Positions 60,801 through 64,000 of a DNA stretch of 64,000 nt are shown here, in pieces. The stretch spans positions 45,991,076-46,055,075 of the forward strand of contig BSQW01000001.1 of NCBI GenBank assembly GCA_030161315.1. The letters are read 5' to 3'. This DNA is from Eutrema japonicum (taxonomy: Eukaryota; Streptophyta; Magnoliopsida; Brassicales; Brassicaceae). Position numbers and translations under genes: made by a program. The notes under the pieces are model-generated. The model was not told where the DNA came from, searched no databases, and saw only the letters and a list, made by a program, of their open reading frames with translations. The stretch's first letter is position 1. Every line of letters starts with the position of its first letter.

Positions 60801-62160
60801 TCTCCAAGCTGTAAAGACCATTATTGGTGCTTCCCATGACCAGTAGCTTCTTTGTTGCCTTATCATTGATACGTACACCATCACAGTCAAATTCAAATGA
60901 GCAAGGATAGTCCTTAGTGAGCTTTGAAACAGATAGAAGAGATTTAGTAAGATCAGGACAAACCAATACATCTTTTAGTGGTAAGTTACCTGAGGGGGAA
61001 GCCAAGCTGGTCGAGCCTGTGTGAGTGATGGGCAGAAAATTGCCATCTGCTACCATCACAGAGTTATTTCCATGGTATGTTTGTGACTGATGTAAAGTCC
61101 TTGGACTGTTTGTGATGTGTGCTGAAGCACCCGTGTCTGGGAACCACTCTTGACCATTATGCTCGGTTACTTCTGTGATTTTCAGGGCAGCAAGTGCAGA
61201 GGGAACATCATTAGCATCTTCTGATTGGTAAGTGTTGTTGAAACGATGCCAACATTTCAAAGCTTGATGACCCATTCTGCCACAGATCTGACATGGAGTT
61301 CTTGTACTGCTGTTGTATGAGCTGGAGGAACCATAGGAGGAGGATATCTGTTGAGGAAATCCGCGACCTCTTGTGGAGAAGGAACCTCTTCCTCTACTGT
61401 AGCCACGGTTATTATTGTTTCCTCTGCCTCGGTCAGAGGTGTTGTTGTAGTAACCTGAAGATTGATTATTGTGACTCACAGAGAAGGCTAGATGGGGTGA
61501 GACTGAGGTATCAGCAAGGTAAGCCTGTACACGATCATCATAACCAGTGAGCTTAGGAATAACATCTTCAAGACTTGGACTTGGTTCAGAATCCATAGAG
61601 CTTTCAACTGTTGTTTTTATTGGCTCATACTCTCGTCCAAGCCCATTTAACGCAGCAAAGATTTTCATCTGTTCAGGAACTGGACTCCCAACAGCAGCCA
61701 GCTGAGCACAGATGGTTTTGAGCTCTTTCAGGTACTCTTCCATAGACTTATCTTTCTTACTGACTGTTTGCAAACGCCTTTGTAGTTCAAACAAGCGGGA
61801 AGATGAAACACGACTGAAATGTTTTCCCAGAAAAAACCATACCTCCTGAGATGTGTTGCAGTGAACGACCAGACTGAGAATATCTTCAGCAAAGGACCCC
61901 AATAACCATGATTTTACCACCTGATATGTTCTGGTCCAGCCTGCATAGTCAGGATTTGTTGCAATGTTGACAATACCGTTGATTGCAGGGACGTTAATGG
62001 TGGTGGAAGGGGCTGTGATAGAGCCATCAACGAAGCCTAAGAGACCTTGACCAGACAAAAAGGACTCAAACTGAGATTTCCAAAGGAGATAGGTTCTCTC
62101 AGTCAGAGTAACCGTTACACAGTTGCTAATATTTATAGAAGGAGGTGAGTAGAGCTCCAT
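57827..62160 (-). pseudogene. Copia gag-pol polyprotein gene with two stops
   Basis: From the ATG at 62160 the order is: UBN2-type gag (LWKSQFESFLSGQGLLGFVD), a zinc knuckle CQICGRMGHQALKC, protease WFPDTGASAHITN, the GAG-pre-integrase and integrase region (CEACQLGKSSRLPF, then FIDNYSRLSWF), reverse transcriptase (ending YVDDMVITG) and RNase H (SKSSTEAEYRSL and CDNLSAVQL). The frame is constant across the whole length but is interrupted by TAA at 60451-60453 in integrase and TAG at 58633-58635 after RT. No frameshift was seen. Without readthrough the copy is inactive. Confidence 0.92.
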
Positions 62161-62173
62161 AGCTCTGATACCA

Positions 62174-62631
62174 TGAAAGTAAAAACGAAACTTTAGTGTA
62201 ATGGAGAAGATGACTGAATGCTATGCTACTTCATTGCCTCTTAAGGTTTTACAATAGCATAAGAGCTCTACTTATACAACTTGTGAGAGAACTCTAAAAC
62301 CCTAATAAGATGGGACAAGTGGCATCATCACATATCAATGACTGTATCCAAGGGTTCAAATTTGTTTGTCAGCTTGACATTAAACTCTTCAACAACTCCT
62401 CTGATTGTACGATTCTTCTCCTGCTTTACTCTGCTTTCTCTGCTTTTGTCAGGTCTCTGCTTTTCTTCTTCTTTTGCTTTTCTCTGCTTTTGGACCCAAG
62501 TGGGCTTTTCTTTGTTGTTGTTGACGTGGCCCATCTTATCTTTGCCTTCTGATCTTTGTCTCGACCCGACATCGTTTTCTCGATCCAGCATATATTGTGA
62601 CTTTGTCACAGTCGAAGACTTGGTGCTGATA
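62174..62631 (-). repeat. Copia 5' LTR
   Basis: It is 458 bp, adjacent to the primer-binding site, and 3 bp shorter than the other LTR in a CTT repeat. Confidence 0.88.
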
Positions 62632-62636
62632 CATAG

Positions 62637-63950
62637 ACACCCAATTGCTTTACACTTTTTTTTTGTCAAATTAAACTAGTGTGCTTATTTGATATCTTGA
62701 ATCTGAATGGAGAAATGCAACATTATGATTAACAGTCAAAACAGAAACAGAGAAGGGAAACTCAAAGAAAGATCATCAAGAGAGAATAGCTTGTTAACTC
62801 CTTATGTAAAACTAAAATATTCCCATTCTTCATTTCAAGGTCATGTTTTGAGCTTTATCTTTTAGCAAACACAATTCGAGAAAACAGCAAGACAATAGTG
62901 TATATATATATATATATATATATATAATGCAGAGAAAGAGAAGATTTACTACCTTCACTTGAGATGACGCCATTAGAGGTCCAGCTTCAGGCATATGTTC
63001 TCCACCGCCTTCTTCGAGTGACCCTGTCGGGTCAACCTCCACCTCACTTTACAAGTAAAGCAAATGGCCAAAAAGATTCAGATATGGAAGTTTAGAGAAA
63101 GAGACTCATACGCAGCAACAATAATCTAGAAACCAAGAATATGATGAGTGTACATCGATCAAGAAAACAACATTATGATTAACAGTGAAAACAAAGAACC
63201 AGAAAGATACAGTAAACCCCAAATCAAGAAATTCACCAGAAGAAGAGGAATTCGAATCAGCAAGAAAACATCATCATTCATTCAAGCTGAGTCTCACGTT
63301 TACATTTCTATAGCTCACACATCATAAGAACTGAAACAAACAACACACCAAGTTATAGCTTATCATTGTCTCGGCCAAAAGGTCAAACAAACACATGTTT
63401 ATTGCATGTCAGTAAAACACGAATGTCAAAAGACAGAACAGCTTCAATTCCTAATGTTTATTCAGAAACTCTCCTAAGAAATCAAATTTTGATGGCTCGA
63501 CACAAAAAATTGTGGAAAGAAAACAAAATTATAAATAAGCACACAAGTCCCCTTTTTCACAATCGGAAGCATTGAAACAACTAACAAAGAAATTAGCAAC
63601 ATGCTCCATGAAAACAATATAGCAATTTTAGTGAAAAATAAATGTAAGGGATGACTAATCTCAACAATGGAAGTCAGATAAAAGATATTATTAGCTCGAA
63701 GAACATCACCGCCATAAATTCTTCAAAACCCAGAACATAATCGACATATATCACCGACAAGTTATAAAACAGCTAAGAATTTCGAAATTCTTCGAAACCC
63801 AGAAATTAATTTCGAAATTATTGAAAACCCAGACAGAGCCTCCAAGGTCTAGAAGACGACGAAGAGAGAGATTTCTAATTTTTTCCCAAATTGATTAAAC
63901 TCTAGATTTTTAAGTATTTGGGCATGTCCATTGTCCACACGGCCTAACCC
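62637..63950. other. DNA right of Copia with a possible minus-strand exon
   Basis: An AG acceptor-like site near 63050 and a GT donor near 62952 on the minus strand bracket VEVDPTGSLEEGGGEHMPEA and about 12 more residues. The composition is exon-like, but I do not recognise the family. A (TA)n run lies at 62901-62928. Short repeats 'ttcgaaa' and 'aacccaga' cluster at 63720-63835. The rest holds nothing recognisable. Confidence 0.3.
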
Positions 63951-64000
63951 GTTTTTGTCAGCTGTCATATCTGGACGTAATCATGGTTCGTCCGTAATTA

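Larger units (their letters stand above)
57366..62631 (-). mobile_element. Full-length Ty1/copia retrotransposon, disabled
   Basis: LTRs 57366-57826 and 62174-62631 are flanked by a perfect 5-bp target duplication CATAG (57361-57365 and 62632-62636). On the minus strand a Met-tRNA primer-binding site (TGGTATCAGAGC, 62173-62162) directly follows the 5' LTR. A polypurine tract (TTCGAGGGGG) precedes the 3' LTR. Gag, protease, integrase, RT and RNase H are in Copia order. The two LTRs differ by only about five substitutions and a 3-bp indel, so insertion was fairly recent. Confidence 0.93.
57227..63965. mobile_element. Possible hAT-like element containing the Copia insertion
   Basis: The left border AGAGCTGTCAAATGGGCCGT and the reverse-complemented right border ACAGCTGACAAAAACGGG followed by TTAGGCCGT resemble each other and the AGCTGTCAAA ends of plant hAT elements. 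Removing the Copia element would leave about 1.5 kb. No 8-bp target duplication could be identified, so the call is tentative. Confidence 0.35.

Overview
This is plant nuclear DNA from a Brassicaceae species. The genes are intron-rich with GT-AG junctions, and the intergenic DNA is AT-rich and full of nested transposons. The conserved genes follow the order I recall for Arabidopsis thaliana chromosome 1 around At1g51950 to At1g52000: an Aux/IAA repressor (IAA18-like), an IQ67-domain protein (IQD27-like), a mitochondrial PPR protein (ABO5-like), a B3-domain gene, the alpha subunit of the mitochondrial processing peptidase, and a jacalin lectin. The proteins differ enough from my memory of A. 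thaliana to suggest a related species. I cannot name it.

Layout. Positions 1-16.7 kb hold no intact gene. They contain a NYN-domain gene fragment, a mitochondrial-carrier pseudogene, LTR-like DNA, a SINE, a foldback element, a 2.9 kb Helitron, small MITEs, and a segment present twice (about 5.9-7.9 and 14.0-15.45 kb) whose copies carry different later insertions. Positions 16723-22556 form a Pack-MULE: diverged terminal inverted repeats, a perfect 9-bp target-site duplication, and fragments of four unrelated host genes (bHLH60-like, an ankyrin protein, SmD1, phosphoacetylglucosamine mutase) plus a 2.3 kb tandem array with hairpin-forming units. It ends about 500 bp upstream of the IAA18 TATA box.

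Positions 23.3-34.7 kb hold IAA18, IQD27, ABO5 and a broken B3 gene (MITE insertion plus a stop codon). A near-perfect 175-bp inverted repeat lies 1.2 kb past IAA18. Positions 36.3-44.0 kb hold an EBP2 gene fragment and a full-length but disabled Ty3/gypsy element whose coding region runs into its 3' LTR. The 13-exon MPP-alpha gene follows (44.35-47.5 kb, minus strand). Positions 48-53.5 kb are a Helitron, a duplicated jacalin 3' end, a Copia remnant, a lone CACTA terminus and a LINE ORF1 fragment. A four-domain jacalin gene (53.8-56.8 kb, minus strand) is followed by a full-length Copia element with two internal stops (57.4-62.6 kb), which may sit inside an older hAT-like element.

The host genes do not form an operon or pathway. 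Their shared order reflects conserved synteny. IAA18 acts in auxin signalling, IQD27 in calmodulin/microtubule biology, ABO5 and MPP-alpha in mitochondria, and the jacalin is a lectin. Coordinates of spliced genes were derived by hand from GT-AG sites and reading-frame continuity. Gene identities rest on remembered protein families, not on a database search.
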